Shown here piece after piece: positions 46,547-55,585 of a DNA stretch of 64,000 bases. The stretch comes from Brumimicrobium sp. (lineage in GTDB: Bacteria > Bacteroidota > Bacteroidia > Flavobacteriales_D > Crocinitomicaceae): the NCBI GenBank assembly GCA_023957385.1, contig JAMLGZ010000001.1:2342923-2406922 (forward strand), given 5' to 3'. The notes under the pieces are model-generated. The model was not told the DNA's origin. It did no database searches and saw only the letters and a list, made by a program, of their open reading frames with translations. Position 1 is the first letter of the stretch. Each line of letters opens with the position of its first letter. A program made the translations under genes and the position numbers.

Positions 46547-48460
46547 TTATTTATTATCTGTCACTTCTTCAAAGTCAACATCCGTTACTTCATCTGAGTT
46601 GTTTCCTTGAGCCTGATCTGCACCTGCTCCAGCACCTGCGTCTGGTCCAGCAGCGCCTCCTCCATTTTGATACATCTCTTGAGAAGCAGCTTGGAATACA
46701 TTATTTAATTTCTCAGAAGCAGCATTGATACCATCAATATTTTTAGCCTCAAATGCTGATTTTAGCTCAGCTAAAGCATCCTCGATAGGTTGCTTTTTAT
46801 CAGCTGGGATTTTATCTCCGTATTCTTTTAGCTGACGTTCTGTTTGGAAGATTAAAGAATCTGCTTTATTAATGGCTTCAACCTCATCTCTTTTTTTCTT
46901 ATCTGCATCTTCGTTTGCTTTTGCCTCATTTTTCATTCTTTCGATTTCAGCATCGCTTAATCCTGAAGAAGCTTCAATTTTGATAGATTGTTCTTTACCA
47001 GTTCCTTTATCTTTTGCAGAGATATTCATGATACCATTAGCATCGATGTCAAAAGTTACTTCAATTTGAGGAACTCCTCTCGGTGCAGGTGGAATATCTG
47101 TCAACTGGAATCTTCCTAAGGTCTTGTTATCAGCAGCCATTGAGCGCTCACCTTGTATTACGTGGATATCCACAGAAGGTTGGTTGTCAGAAGCTGTTGA
47201 GAACACTTGTGATTTCTTAGTTGGAATCGTTGTGTTTGCATCAATTAACTTGGTCATTACACCTCCCATTGTTTCAATACCTAAAGAAAGTGGAGTTACG
47301 TCTAATAAAAGTACATCTTTTACTTCTCCTGTTAACACACCTCCTTGGATAGCAGCTCCAATTGCAACTACTTCATCTGGGTTTACACCTTTTGAAGGAG
47401 CTTTTCCAAAGTAATTTTGTACCGCATCTTGGATGATTGGAATACGTGTAGAACCTCCTACTAGGATTACTTCATCAATATCTGAAGTTGATAATCCTGC
47501 ATTTTTCATTGCCTTTTTACAAGGGGCAATAGTTCTTTCTACGATATCACTAATCAACTGCTCGAACTTAGAACGCTGTAAAGTACGTACCAAGTGTTTT
47601 GGAACGCCATCTACCGGCATGATGTAAGGTAAGTTGATTTCTGTTTGTGAAGAAGAGGAAAGCTCAATCTTTGCTTTTTCTGCAGCTTCTTTCAAACGTT
47701 GCAATGCCATAGGATCTTTTCTTAAATCCAAACCTTCATCATTCTTAAATTCATCTGCTAACCAGTTGATGATTTTATTATCCACATCATCTCCTCCAAG
47801 GTGAGTGTCTCCATCTGTTGATAACACTTCAAAAACACCATCTCCTAATTCTAGGATAGACACGTCGAAAGTACCACCACCAAAGTCGAAAACAACAACC
47901 TTTTGGTCCACATTCTTTTTATCCAAACCGTAAGCTAATGCAGCAGCGGTTGGTTCGTTAATAATACGTTTCACTGTTAATCCTGCGATTTCTCCAGCTT
48001 CTTTTGTAGCTTGACGTTGTGCATCGTTAAAATATGCAGGTACAGTAATAACTGCCTCAGAAACATCTTGTCCAAGATAATCCTCAGCCGTTTTCTTCAT
48101 TTTTTGAAGAATCATGGCAGAAATCTCTTGTGGCGTATATGTTCTGTCGTCAATTTTTACACGAGGTGTATTATTGTCCCCTTTTACAATTTCGTAAGCC
48201 ATTCTCTCTTCATCATCATGCATTTCGTCGAAAGATGTACCCATAAATCTCTTAATAGAGTAAATCGTTTTGTGCGGATTGGTGATTGCCTGACGTTTTG
48301 CAGGATCTCCCACTTTTCGCTCTCCTCCTTCTACAAAAGCTACAATAGAAGGCGTAGTACGCTTTCCTTCAGCATTTGTAATTACTACCGGCTCATTACC
48401 TTCCATTACTGATACGCAAGAGTTGGTAGTTCCTAAGTCAATTCCAATTATTTTTCCCAT
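46547..48460 (-). CDS. dnaK: Chaperone protein DnaK (Hsp70)
   Basis: A 637-residue cytosolic ATP-driven chaperone. The N-terminal ATPase starts [20 protein letters not shown], with the phosphate loops [20 protein letters not shown] and [16 protein letters not shown]. The substrate-binding domain has [19 protein letters not shown], and the tail ends [15 protein letters not shown] after a Gly/Ala-rich stretch. The upstream gap contains clustered palindromes built from TGnCAG words, possible heat-shock control sites, and a T-tract terminator follows. dnaJ and grpE are not adjacent. Confidence 0.99.
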   Translation of the reverse strand: MGKIIGIDLGTTNSCVSVMEGNEPVVITNAEGKRTTPSIVAFVEGGERKVGDPAKRQAITNPHKTIYSIKRFMGTSFDEMHDDEERMAYEIVKGDNNTPRVKIDDRTYTPQEISAMILQKMKKTAEDYLGQDVSEAVITVPAYFNDAQRQATKEAGEIAGLTVKRIINEPTAAALAYGLDKKNVDQKVVVFDFGGGTFDVSILELGDGVFEVLSTDGDTHLGGDDVDNKIINWLADEFKNDEGLDLRKDPMALQRLKEAAEKAKIELSSSSQTEINLPYIMPVDGVPKHLVRTLQRSKFEQLISDIVERTIAPCKKAMKNAGLSTSDIDEVILVGGSTRIPIIQDAVQNYFGKAPSKGVNPDEVVAIGAAIQGGVLTGEVKDVLLLDVTPLSLGIETMGGVMTKLIDANTTIPTKKSQVFSTASDNQPSVDIHVIQGERSMAADNKTLGRFQLTDIPPAPRGVPQIEVTFDIDANGIMNISAKDKGTGKEQSIKIEASSGLSDAEIERMKNEAKANEDADKKKRDEVEAINKADSLIFQTERQLKEYGDKIPADKKQPIEDALAELKSAFEAKNIDGINAASEKLNNVFQAASQEMYQNGGGAAGPDAGAGAGADQAQGNNSDEVTDVDFEEVTDNK

Positions 48461-48551
48461 ATCACTTTAATTTTCTGTTTTAATTCAAAATTTGATAGTC
48501 ATTTGTCAATTCCTATGCCAGCCGAAAAAAGGCAGAATTTTAGTTTTTTTT

Positions 48552-48598
48552 GTCAGAATTCTCTGACTTTTGATGAATCTAAACTGACAAGCTGGCAG
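48552..48598. promoter_or_regulatory. Paired palindromes upstream of dnaK
   Basis: GTCAGA-ATTC-TCTGAC (48552-48567) is a perfect 6-bp-arm palindrome. CTGACA-AGC-TGGCAG (48584-48598) is an imperfect one built from the same TGnCAG words. They lie 92-138 bp upstream of the dnaK ATG. No CIRCE-type HrcA operator was seen. Clusters of TGnCA words upstream of a chaperone gene suggest a stress-regulator site, which is inference. Confidence 0.4.
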
Positions 48599-48637
48599 AA
48601 AACTAGATGAATTGGCTTCAAAAAGTGGGATACTGAT

Positions 48638-48704
48638 AGCGAACGGAATTTAATTTTTCTAATAGATAGCTATTGCCATAAATAGGCTGTAAATTCCGTT
48701 CGCT
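48638..48704. repeat. 15-bp inverted repeat of the CCGTTCGCT family
   Basis: AGCGAACGGAATTTA (48638-48652) and its exact inverse (48690-48704) flank 37 bp. It belongs to the same word family as the elements at 48740-48869, 54513-54640 and 62521-62650. Confidence 0.6.
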
Positions 48705-48739
48705 GGAGGCTAACAATCACCGTTACGGAATAGGAGGTT

Positions 48740-48869
48740 AGATTCCGTTCGCTGCGCTCCGGAATGACAACCATCAACGTAGTTAGAGGGAGAGGGGGCG
48801 GCGAAGCCGCCCCCTCTCCTTTATTATTATAGGCTTAAGTGTCATTCCGGAGCGCAGCGATCGGAATCT
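48740..48869. repeat. Palindromic intergenic element (CCGTTCGCT family), copy 1
   Basis: A 130-bp element whose first 30 bases, beginning AGATTCCGTTCGCTGCGCTC and ending GGAATGACA, are matched by the inverted last 30 bases (48840-48869) with one mismatch. A central hairpin of at least 14 bp (GGAGAGGGGGCGGC, loop GAA, about 48789-48819) sits between them. Further half-sites lie at 48907-48920 and 48953-48966. The wider gap from dnaK to the LRR gene (48461-49164) otherwise contains only the palindromes described and no gene. It is homologous, in reverse, to copy 3. Confidence 0.85.
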
Positions 48870-49117
48870 GTTTTTCATCCATAATTATCGTTTGTAGCAT
48901 ACACAAAGCGAATGGAATCTGTTCTTCAACCGCAATTCGATAATCAGAGTATAGCGAACGGAATCTAAAAATTCTCAATTTTCACACCGATAGCTATGGT
49001 ACTCACCTAATTATTAGTTTAAGTAAGTGACAAAGGGGTTGTTTTATCTATTTCAACTCACAGCAAATAAATAGTTAAAAAAAATATTCCAATTTATTAT
49101 TTTGTATTACATTTGTA

Positions 49118-49137
49118 CTAGTAACAATTGTTACTAG
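49118..49137. promoter_or_regulatory. Perfect 20-bp palindrome upstream of the LRR gene (candidate operator)
   Basis: CTAGTAACAATTGTTACTAG is perfectly self-complementary. It lies directly after a TACATTTG (49108-49115), which matches the -7 consensus, and 27 nt before the ATG at 49165. That places it over the likely transcription start. It could be a repressor site or form a 5' leader hairpin. Confidence 0.5.
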
Positions 49138-49164
49138 CAAAAAAAAACGTTTATCATAGTACTT

Positions 49165-49620
49165 ATGAAACTTCATGCAATTTTATTATTTGTAGGATTC
49201 TGTATGTATCTTACAGTTGGATTTTCTCAACAATCTGGCACTCAAAGAGATATGAGTTATCAGAAACAAGCACCTGCAAATGAAAAAGGAGTTCAGTTGG
49301 CTTATCTAGATGATTCAACTGTAAAGGAATTCAAGAATTTGAATGAACTTTTGCCTATCAAAAACAAAATAGTAGGAATTTCTATTCAAAACAAAGATTT
49401 AACTGCTGTACCTGCAGAATTAAAGAATTTCTCGCATTTAACTACGATTGATTTATCTCATAACAAGATTACACATTTGCAAACGAATGATTTTTCGAAA
49501 TTTCCTAAGTTACAAAAACTATACTTGAACGATAACCCTATCTCAAAGAGTGAAATTGAAAAGTACCGCAAAGAAAACCAGAAACACGAAGTTTACTTTG
49601 ATAAAAACCAATTCCAATAA
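49165..49620 (+). CDS. Small exported leucine-rich-repeat protein
   Basis: A 151-residue protein with a signal peptide (ending VGFSQ). After a charged linker, residues about 60-130 form leucine-rich repeats: ISIQNKDLTAVPAELKNFSH, LTTIDLSHNKITHLQTNDF and LQKLYLNDNPISKSEIEKY. No sorting signal or catalytic motif. It is 21 nt upstream of the large glycine-rich adhesin and probably co-transcribed. A protein-binding role at the envelope is likely. Confidence 0.75.
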   Translation: MKLHAILLFVGFCMYLTVGFSQQSGTQRDMSYQKQAPANEKGVQLAYLDDSTVKEFKNLNELLPIKNKIVGISIQNKDLTAVPAELKNFSHLTTIDLSHNKITHLQTNDFSKFPKLQKLYLNDNPISKSEIEKYRKENQKHEVYFDKNQFQ

Positions 49621-49641
49621 GTACTACTAAAAAATTAGATT

Positions 49642-52600
49642 ATGAAGAAGATTTTAACACTTGCAGTACTTATTGCAGGATTAACGTATAGTTTTTCCCA
49701 AAACGTATTCTACGAAATAGATGTAGATCAGTTGTATTATTCAGAACCAGGTTGTGGAGACCAATTTGGTGGACCTGACCCGGTTTGGAAACCTCGTTTC
49801 AATACAAATGGTTCTCAATATGATTGGACAAAGGCTTTAAGTGACATAACTTCTTGTGGATGGCAAGCTGGAACAAACAATTATTCTATGACTCCCACCA
49901 TTTATGGTAGTGCTACAAATAATATCGTTTTTTCTTTTGATGGTTATGAAGATGATGGTTGGTTTCCAGATGACGCAAAATGTAATGGATATGCCGTTCT
50001 TAGAACTATTCCTAATATTTGTGATTATCCTCCCTATATTTGGAATTACTTTACTGATTCGAGAAATTGTACAAGTGATGGAACAACTGGAACCTATCAG
50101 GTTAAATGGAGTTACTACTGGGGATATAATCAAGCACCGACTATCGTAACGCAACCTGTTGCAAACACAGTTGTCTGTAACGGAAGTAGTGTTACACTTA
50201 CAGTAGAAGCTGGCACCGATGCTTGTGGCAGAAATATGGGTTTACACTATCAATGGGAATACAGTAACAATACAAGTTGCATAGGAGCTACCAACTGGCA
50301 ACCCGTTCCATCTTCCGATAATGCAACATTGACAATTCCTCCGGGATCATTCACGGGCACGCGAGTTTATAGAGTTTTGGTAACCAGTAATAATACTGCA
50401 TCTTTCACAACAAATACAACGATTTCTAATTGCGTGGTAGTTACCATTAATCCGATGGCAATTCCACCTTCTATCATCAGTGCTATTTGTGGAGGAACAG
50501 TTTTACCGGGTGGAACATATCCATTAGGAACCTTACAACCACCTGCAGTAGGTGCGGTAACTAACATTGATAATTATAGTTGGACAGCAACTGGAGGAAC
50601 TTTCTCTCCAGCCTCATCAGGAGCAAACTTAACCAATGTTTCTTGGACAGCTCCATCAACTCCAGGGAGTTATACCGTTACAGTTGAGTATCAGGATAAC
50701 TGTGGAAATGTATCTTCGGCAGATTGCCAAATTAACGTAGCAGAAAGCAATTGTGATTTTACGTATGTGTCTCCCAGCGGTACTGATAATCCAGGTTGTG
50801 GTGGGCCTGGCAACCCCTGTAAAACTTTAACAGGAACGGATGGCGCCCTAGCAAAAGGCGGCAAATACATACGTATGGAAAATGGAAGTTATACAGAATC
50901 CAAAATTGCAGATATCACTGAAGATATGATAATTGAGGGACGTTATGTAAAAACAGGAAGTACCTGGGTAAAAAATTCAAATACAGCTTCTACAACCTCA
51001 CTCACCTTTAGCGGAGAGGAAAGTCCTGCAGGTGTACGCCACCGCATGGGACTGAAAGCAGATGGTGTAAACAATTGGAAATTAATTGATCTAGATATTA
51101 CCACAACTAATATTACCGGACAAGATGCTAATCACCGAGGAGCATCCAACTATGGAGTTTGGATTAACAACAGTTCCAATTACGAGATTTCAAGATGTAA
51201 GATTACAAGCGGAAATGCGGGAGATGGACAAGGAAGGAATAACGCAAGTGGGTTTGATGGAAGTAATGGAGGAAATGGCAGCAAAGGAAGTGTAGGAACT
51301 GCTGGAGGTTCCTCTTGTGGTTATGATTCAGGTGGGAATGGAGGGGCCGGAGGCACTGGAGGATCTGGAGGTGCGAATGCAACTGTAATGGGAGGAAGTG
51401 CATCAAACGGATCAAATGGGGGATCAGGGGGGCATGGTACTAATGATAATGGTAATACAGGTTCTGCAGGAGCAGGTAGGACTGGTACTTGTTCAGGTGG
51501 CGGTGGTGCTATCGGACCAGCTGATAATGGAAATAATGATACTCCTTACGGTTACGATGGCGCTAGTTGTACAACAAATGGAGCGAATGGAACAAATGGT
51601 ACAACAAACGTAGCTTCCTATTCTGTAAACGATTATTATACACCAGGTGATGGAACTAATGGAACCGCTGGTCAAGGTGGCGGTGGTGGAGCTGGCGGTG
51701 GTGGAGGCGCAAATGATGAAGGAGGTTGTTACTCTGGAGGTAGCGGTGGATCAGGTGGTAGTGGCGGCGGCGGTGGCGGTGGAGCTGGTGCCGGTGGTAA
51801 AGGTGGTGGTGCCTCTTTTGCTATATTTATCAAAAGCAATGGGAGCGGCTCAAATATTTATGACACTGAATTAAATTCTGGTGCAAAAGGATTAAAAGGA
51901 ATTGGTGGTAATGGAGGTGTTGGCGGAAATGGTGGTGCTGTTTCTGATAGAGGTCCTACTTCTGGTGACGGTCAATCGAACAGAGGTGGTTTAGGAGGTG
52001 CAGGATCAAAAGGTGGTAATGGTGGAAAAGGAGGTGATGGGTCTGATGGAGTTAATTATGCAATTGTAAATATTTCATCCACAGGAAATTTAACTCTAAC
52101 AAATGTACCTAATATTAGCCCGGCTATTTCTGTAAATTCTGTGGCTTCCGGAGGTTCTATCCCCAACTCTCCTATCGTACAAATCAACTACAAGAACACA
52201 AAGATTTGTTCCAACTCAGTAGTGGAGATTGAAAAGAACACAGGAAACTGGTCAATTACAAATCCATGGAGCTTTGTAAAGTATGAGAATACAGTATTAG
52301 CTTCCCAATATACAAATGCAAGTAGCCCGGCTGAGATTTACACGACCAACACAAGTGGTAGTTCAAATTTAGTGACAGATGGTGCAACCTATCATTCATA
52401 CTTGACAGTATTAGAGAACAGACCTGCTCCAGTTATTACAATTAAAGCTCATGACGGCTCTACATTAACGCCTGCTGCTACTATCTGTGATGGAGGTACC
52501 GTACAATTAACGGCATCTTCCTATGGTAACGAGATTGAATTCCAGTGGGACGTATATGCAGGAACTAAAGCAGATCAGAAAGGAGCTGCTTCTACAGCTA

Positions 52601-54423
52601 TTTTTAGTTCACAACAACAAGCACCTGTAACTACAGGACTTCCTCAGGGAACATATTTTGTACGTTATCAAGTGCGTGAGCAATGTTGTGGATGGAGTAT
52701 TCCTGTATTTGCTACTATTACAGTGAATCCACAGCCAACTCCTCCAACAAATTTCAACTTAACGGCAGGACCGGTTTGTGTGGGAACAACTATTAATGCT
52801 TCTAATGCAGTTGGTGGAACTGGAGGTGTGCCAAGTTATACCTACGAATGGGATTACGAAACCAATTTACATCCATTTAGTAGTTTCTCTACTACTCCAC
52901 CTAGCTTCCCGGCAGAAGAAGGAGCGAATGTTGTTGTAGTGCGCATTGCCGCAGACGGTATCAAAGGATGTAATGCAAGTGATACTATCCAGAAAATCGT
53001 AATTGGAGAAAATGGATCAACTAGTGTTGCTTCCGTTACAGCTGATAGCCCAACTTATTGTGTAGGAAATAATGTTACACTAACTGCAAATGGAGGTATG
53101 TTAGGAACCAATGCTGTGTATAATTGGTATGCAGGTGCAACTTGTACAGGTACACCATTAGCCTCAGGAACATCTAATATTTATACCACGACAGCACAAC
53201 CAGGTTCAACAACCTATTCTGTGACGATTAGTTCCAATGCATGTGGAGCTACAGCTTGTGAGTCGATTATCATTAATAATCAAGCACCAAGTAACACCTT
53301 GGCTATTAACCTAGATGTGGCTACTTGTCCTGTAAACAATAACAACTGGATACATTTCTACAACAATAATGGTCGTTTATTGGTGTCCGTTAATTCTCAC
53401 GGTCAGGATTTAGGAAATGTTTCGGCTACATGTTATGCACAAACTCCTCCTATCAATGTAAGCTCATGTGACGGTTCTATTTTTACAGATGTATTAGGAC
53501 GACGTTGGGTAATTACACCGGAATACCAGCCAACTGGAAGTGTAGATGTACGTTTATACTATGACGAACCAGAATATCAGGCACTCGTTCCAGTTGCCAA
53601 CTCAAATGCCAACATGTACGATGATGTAAGTGGTTATAGTAGTTTACAGTTGACTAAATTTACTGAAAATACTGCCGGTCACGAAAACGGAAGTTTCACC
53701 GACGATTGTGGATTTGGTAGCTTTACCTTATATAATCCTGTAGCTGTACCTACTCATGTGATTGCAACAGATATTCCTGATTTAAGCTTGTTTGCACCTA
53801 ATGGCAGATATTCTCAGTTTGCAATTGGCAGTTTCTCTGAATTTTGGTTACATGGTTCATCTGAGAACTCTCCACTACCAATAGAACTAACTTCCTACTC
53901 TGTAGAATGTTTGGATAAAGGTATTTCACTCACCTGGAAAACACTAACAGAAACTAATGTTAGTCATTTCGAGATTCTACGCTCTCGAGATGGAAATACG
54001 TGGGATTTTATGAAAAAGATAAACGCTGCAGGTAATTCAACTTCACCAAAAGCATATTCTTACCTTGATGCAAACATCAACGGTTTATTGTATTATAAAT
54101 TAGTATCAGTTGACTTCGACGGTGAGCGCAATGAATATGGACCAATTTCGTCAAACTGTATGCCTACAGAGCCTTATTGGAACATTAAGCCTATACCAGT
54201 AGTTGATAATGCAACCATTACAATTGTTTCCATGGAAGAAATGCAAGATGTAATGGAAATCTATGATGCTACAGGAAGAATCGTAAAATCTCAAAAAGTT
54301 CAATTAACAGTAGGAGAAAACTTATTCCAAATGGATTTAAGCCATCTGAATACAGGAACGTATGTGATTCGTCTAAAAGATTACAAAAACATATACAAAC
54401 CAATACGATTTGTGAAGTTTTAA
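49642..54423 (+). CDS. Large surface protein with beta-helix, glycine-rich region and T9SS sorting domain
   Basis: A 1,593-residue exported protein (signal peptide ending YSFSQ). Ig/PKD-like segments fill the first 370 residues (APTIVTQPVANTVVCNGSSV). A right-handed beta-helix region starts near residue 375 (FTYVSPSGTDNPGCGG, PCKTLTGTDGALAKGG). Residues about 520-805 are highly glycine-rich with GGNGGAGGTGGSGG-type runs. Further Ig-like domains follow, then LPIELTSYSVEC and a type A sorting signal (WNIKPIPVVDNATITI ... YKPIRFVKF). It is probably a surface adhesin or matrix component. The glycine tract is in frame and uninterrupted. Confidence 0.88.
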   Translation: MKKILTLAVLIAGLTYSFSQNVFYEIDVDQLYYSEPGCGDQFGGPDPVWKPRFNTNGSQYDWTKALSDITSCGWQAGTNNYSMTPTIYGSATNNIVFSFDGYEDDGWFPDDAKCNGYAVLRTIPNICDYPPYIWNYFTDSRNCTSDGTTGTYQVKWSYYWGYNQAPTIVTQPVANTVVCNGSSVTLTVEAGTDACGRNMGLHYQWEYSNNTSCIGATNWQPVPSSDNATLTIPPGSFTGTRVYRVLVTSNNTASFTTNTTISNCVVVTINPMAIPPSIISAICGGTVLPGGTYPLGTLQPPAVGAVTNIDNYSWTATGGTFSPASSGANLTNVSWTAPSTPGSYTVTVEYQDNCGNVSSADCQINVAESNCDFTYVSPSGTDNPGCGGPGNPCKTLTGTDGALAKGGKYIRMENGSYTESKIADITEDMIIEGRYVKTGSTWVKNSNTASTTSLTFSGEESPAGVRHRMGLKADGVNNWKLIDLDITTTNITGQDANHRGASNYGVWINNSSNYEISRCKITSGNAGDGQGRNNASGFDGSNGGNGSKGSVGTAGGSSCGYDSGGNGGAGGTGGSGGANATVMGGSASNGSNGGSGGHGTNDNGNTGSAGAGRTGTCSGGGGAIGPADNGNNDTPYGYDGASCTTNGANGTNGTTNVASYSVNDYYTPGDGTNGTAGQGGGGGAGGGGGANDEGGCYSGGSGGSGGSGGGGGGGAGAGGKGGGASFAIFIKSNGSGSNIYDTELNSGAKGLKGIGGNGGVGGNGGAVSDRGPTSGDGQSNRGGLGGAGSKGGNGGKGGDGSDGVNYAIVNISSTGNLTLTNVPNISPAISVNSVASGGSIPNSPIVQINYKNTKICSNSVVEIEKNTGNWSITNPWSFVKYENTVLASQYTNASSPAEIYTTNTSGSSNLVTDGATYHSYLTVLENRPAPVITIKAHDGSTLTPAATICDGGTVQLTASSYGNEIEFQWDVYAGTKADQKGAASTAIFSSQQQAPVTTGLPQGTYFVRYQVREQCCGWSIPVFATITVNPQPTPPTNFNLTAGPVCVGTTINASNAVGGTGGVPSYTYEWDYETNLHPFSSFSTTPPSFPAEEGANVVVVRIAADGIKGCNASDTIQKIVIGENGSTSVASVTADSPTYCVGNNVTLTANGGMLGTNAVYNWYAGATCTGTPLASGTSNIYTTTAQPGSTTYSVTISSNACGATACESIIINNQAPSNTLAINLDVATCPVNNNNWIHFYNNNGRLLVSVNSHGQDLGNVSATCYAQTPPINVSSCDGSIFTDVLGRRWVITPEYQPTGSVDVRLYYDEPEYQALVPVANSNANMYDDVSGYSSLQLTKFTENTAGHENGSFTDDCGFGSFTLYNPVAVPTHVIATDIPDLSLFAPNGRYSQFAIGSFSEFWLHGSSENSPLPIELTSYSVECLDKGISLTWKTLTETNVSHFEILRSRDGNTWDFMKKINAAGNSTSPKAYSYLDANINGLLYYKLVSVDFDGERNEYGPISSNCMPTEPYWNIKPIPVVDNATITIVSMEEMQDVMEIYDATGRIVKSQKVQLTVGENLFQMDLSHLNTGTYVIRLKDYKNIYKPIRFVKF

Positions 54424-54465
54424 TTGCATGGAATGCTGATAGTCCCATTGATATAAAAGGAAGTT

Positions 54466-54479
54466 AGATTCCGTTCGCT
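54466..54479. repeat. Half-site of the CCGTTCGCT family
   Basis: AGATTCCGTTCGCT, an exact copy of the shared 14-mer, 43 nt after the glycine-rich adhesin stop and 34 nt before palindromic element copy 2. Confidence 0.6.
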
Positions 54480-54512
54480 TGGGGCTGAGAATAACAGTTA
54501 CGGAAAAGGGTA

Positions 54513-54640
54513 AGATTCCGTTCGCTGCGCTCCGGAATGACAACTGCAAAAAAAAATATAGTAAGAGGGAGGGTGGCAAAGCCACCCTCCCTCTTATCCT
54601 TTTAAAAGGATAATGTGTCATTCCTGAGCGAACGGAATCT
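54513..54640. repeat. Palindromic intergenic element (CCGTTCGCT family), copy 2
   Basis: A 128-bp element with the same left end as copy 1 and a right end (54616-54640) shortened by 5 bases. The central hairpin is AGAGGGAGGGTGGC, loop AAA, and its complement (54564-54594, extendable to about 16 bp). Compared with copies 1 and 3 the stem bases differ in both arms, so pairing is kept. It lies between the glycine-rich adhesin and mazF and faces mazF's 3' end. Confidence 0.85.
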
Positions 54641-54667
54641 GTTATACATCCACAAAAGGCGGTGGTT

Positions 54668-54994
54668 TTATTCTACTAAAGTTTCATTAATTACTAATTT
54701 AACTTGTTTGATTTCTTTATCTGTTAGTCTGTCAAATCTTTTAACAATCCTTCTTCTATCTATTGTTCTAATTTGATCAATAACAATCCATCCTTTTTGT
54801 TGATTATGATTTACTTCAATTCTTGTAGGATAAGGTTTTGAACTACTAGTCATGGGGGCGATGATTATGGTTTGTAGGTATCTATTCATCTCATTTGGAG
54901 ATAACACAACACAAGGTCGAGTTTTCTTCATTTCGCTACCAATCGCGGGTTCTAGATTAACCAATACAATTTCATATTGATTTATTTGCTCCAT
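54668..54994 (-). CDS. mazF: Type II toxin, MazF/PemK family endoribonuclease
   Basis: A 108-residue MazF-fold protein: YEIVLVNLEPAIGSEMKKTR, then RPCVVLSPNEMNRYLQTIII, APMTSSSKPYPTRIEV and GWIVIDQIRTIDRRRIVKR. The conserved Arg in KKTRP and the Ser/Thr in MTSSS are the residues typical of MazF RNA cleavage sites. It cuts specific single-stranded mRNA sequences when not bound by MazE. It overlaps the mazE gene by 13 nt, in the usual antitoxin-first order. The module is flanked on both sides by CCGTTCGCT-family repeats. Confidence 0.93.
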   Translation of the reverse strand: MEQINQYEIVLVNLEPAIGSEMKKTRPCVVLSPNEMNRYLQTIIIAPMTSSSKPYPTRIEVNHNQQKGWIVIDQIRTIDRRRIVKRFDRLTDKEIKQVKLVINETLVE

Positions 54995-55230
54995 TCTTCA
55001 AAGTTTTCATCATCAAATACATCATCTATAAAAAGCTGGTCATCACCATTTTCACTCATCTTTTTAAATGCTTTATCCCAACCACTTCTGGGTTCTGCTT
55101 TAGGTTTTAAAATAATGAATCCTTTTTCAAAAACTAATTCAATTTTATCGGTAATACTATAACGCTCAAGAATTGTCTTAGGGAGTCTGATTCCTTTCGA
55201 ATTTCCAATATTTATCACAGATATTTCCAT
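54982..55230 (-). CDS. mazE: Type II antitoxin, MazE-like (AbrB fold)
   Basis: An 82-residue antitoxin. The N-terminal AbrB/SpoVT DNA-binding hairpin is MEISVINIGNSKGIRLPKTI and LERYSITDKIELVFEKG. The acidic C-terminal tail (NGDDQLFIDDVFDDENFEEW) is the part that would occupy the MazF active site. The ATG at 55230 is preferred over an in-frame upstream start at 55281, because it begins the AbrB domain and leaves the inverted repeat at 55244-55262 in the promoter. Confidence 0.92.
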   Translation of the reverse strand: MEISVINIGNSKGIRLPKTILERYSITDKIELVFEKGFIILKPKAEPRSGWDKAFKKMSENGDDQLFIDDVFDDENFEEWSK

Positions 55231-55243
55231 TTTATCATTTTTT

Positions 55244-55262
55244 GTTATTACAAAGTAATTAC
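55244..55262 (-). promoter_or_regulatory. Candidate MazE operator
   Basis: GTTATTAC-AAA-GTAATTAC is an inverted repeat with one mismatch per arm, 14 nt upstream of the mazE ATG. Read on the minus strand it includes an ACTTTG resembling a -7 element, so a protein bound there would block transcription. MazE-type antitoxins usually autorepress; the assignment is inferred. Confidence 0.4.
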
Positions 55263-55350
55263 ATTTTAAAATAATAACCAAATAAAAGTGAAACTTTTTA
55301 TTTTAGAGAGTATTTTGCTAGAGTTATTACTAATACGGTAAACAGAGCGT

Positions 55351-55364
55351 AGCGAACGGAATCT
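55351..55364. repeat. Half-site of the CCGTTCGCT family, upstream side of mazEF
   Basis: AGCGAACGGAATCT, followed by TAAAACACTTTCAAATGTCA and ATATTTGTTTG. This right flank resembles the sequence directly following copy 3 (62651 onward), so it looks like the far end of a repeat element whose other part is at 54513-54640, with mazEF between. The gap to the next ATG (to 55585) also holds a C-rich hairpin-like tract at 55449-55487 and no gene. Confidence 0.6.
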
Positions 55365-55585
55365 AAAACACTTTCAAATGTCAATATTTGTTTGCGAAAG
55401 GAGCTTTCCTGATTGTTTTGAGAGTATTATACCATTTTTTTTTTAGTGTCCTCCCCCCACCCCCCCTCCAAAGGGGGAGTTGGGTAATCCTGTACTTTGA
55501 AACCAACAGCTATCGGTATTTCATTTTCAACTTTTATTTTATCCATAGCAATCCTTTTATCTCTAAAATTCGTTATCTTTATATC

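Noticed and set aside
51200..51874. Additional genes in other frames and on the opposite strand of the glycine-rich region
   Set aside because: They are by-products of the biased codons; the main frame carries the signal peptide, beta-helix and sorting domain.
55449..55487. C-rich tract with complementary GGGGGAG as a terminator or regulatory hairpin
   Set aside because: Stem is imperfect and no T tract follows; noted only as low-complexity intergenic sequence.
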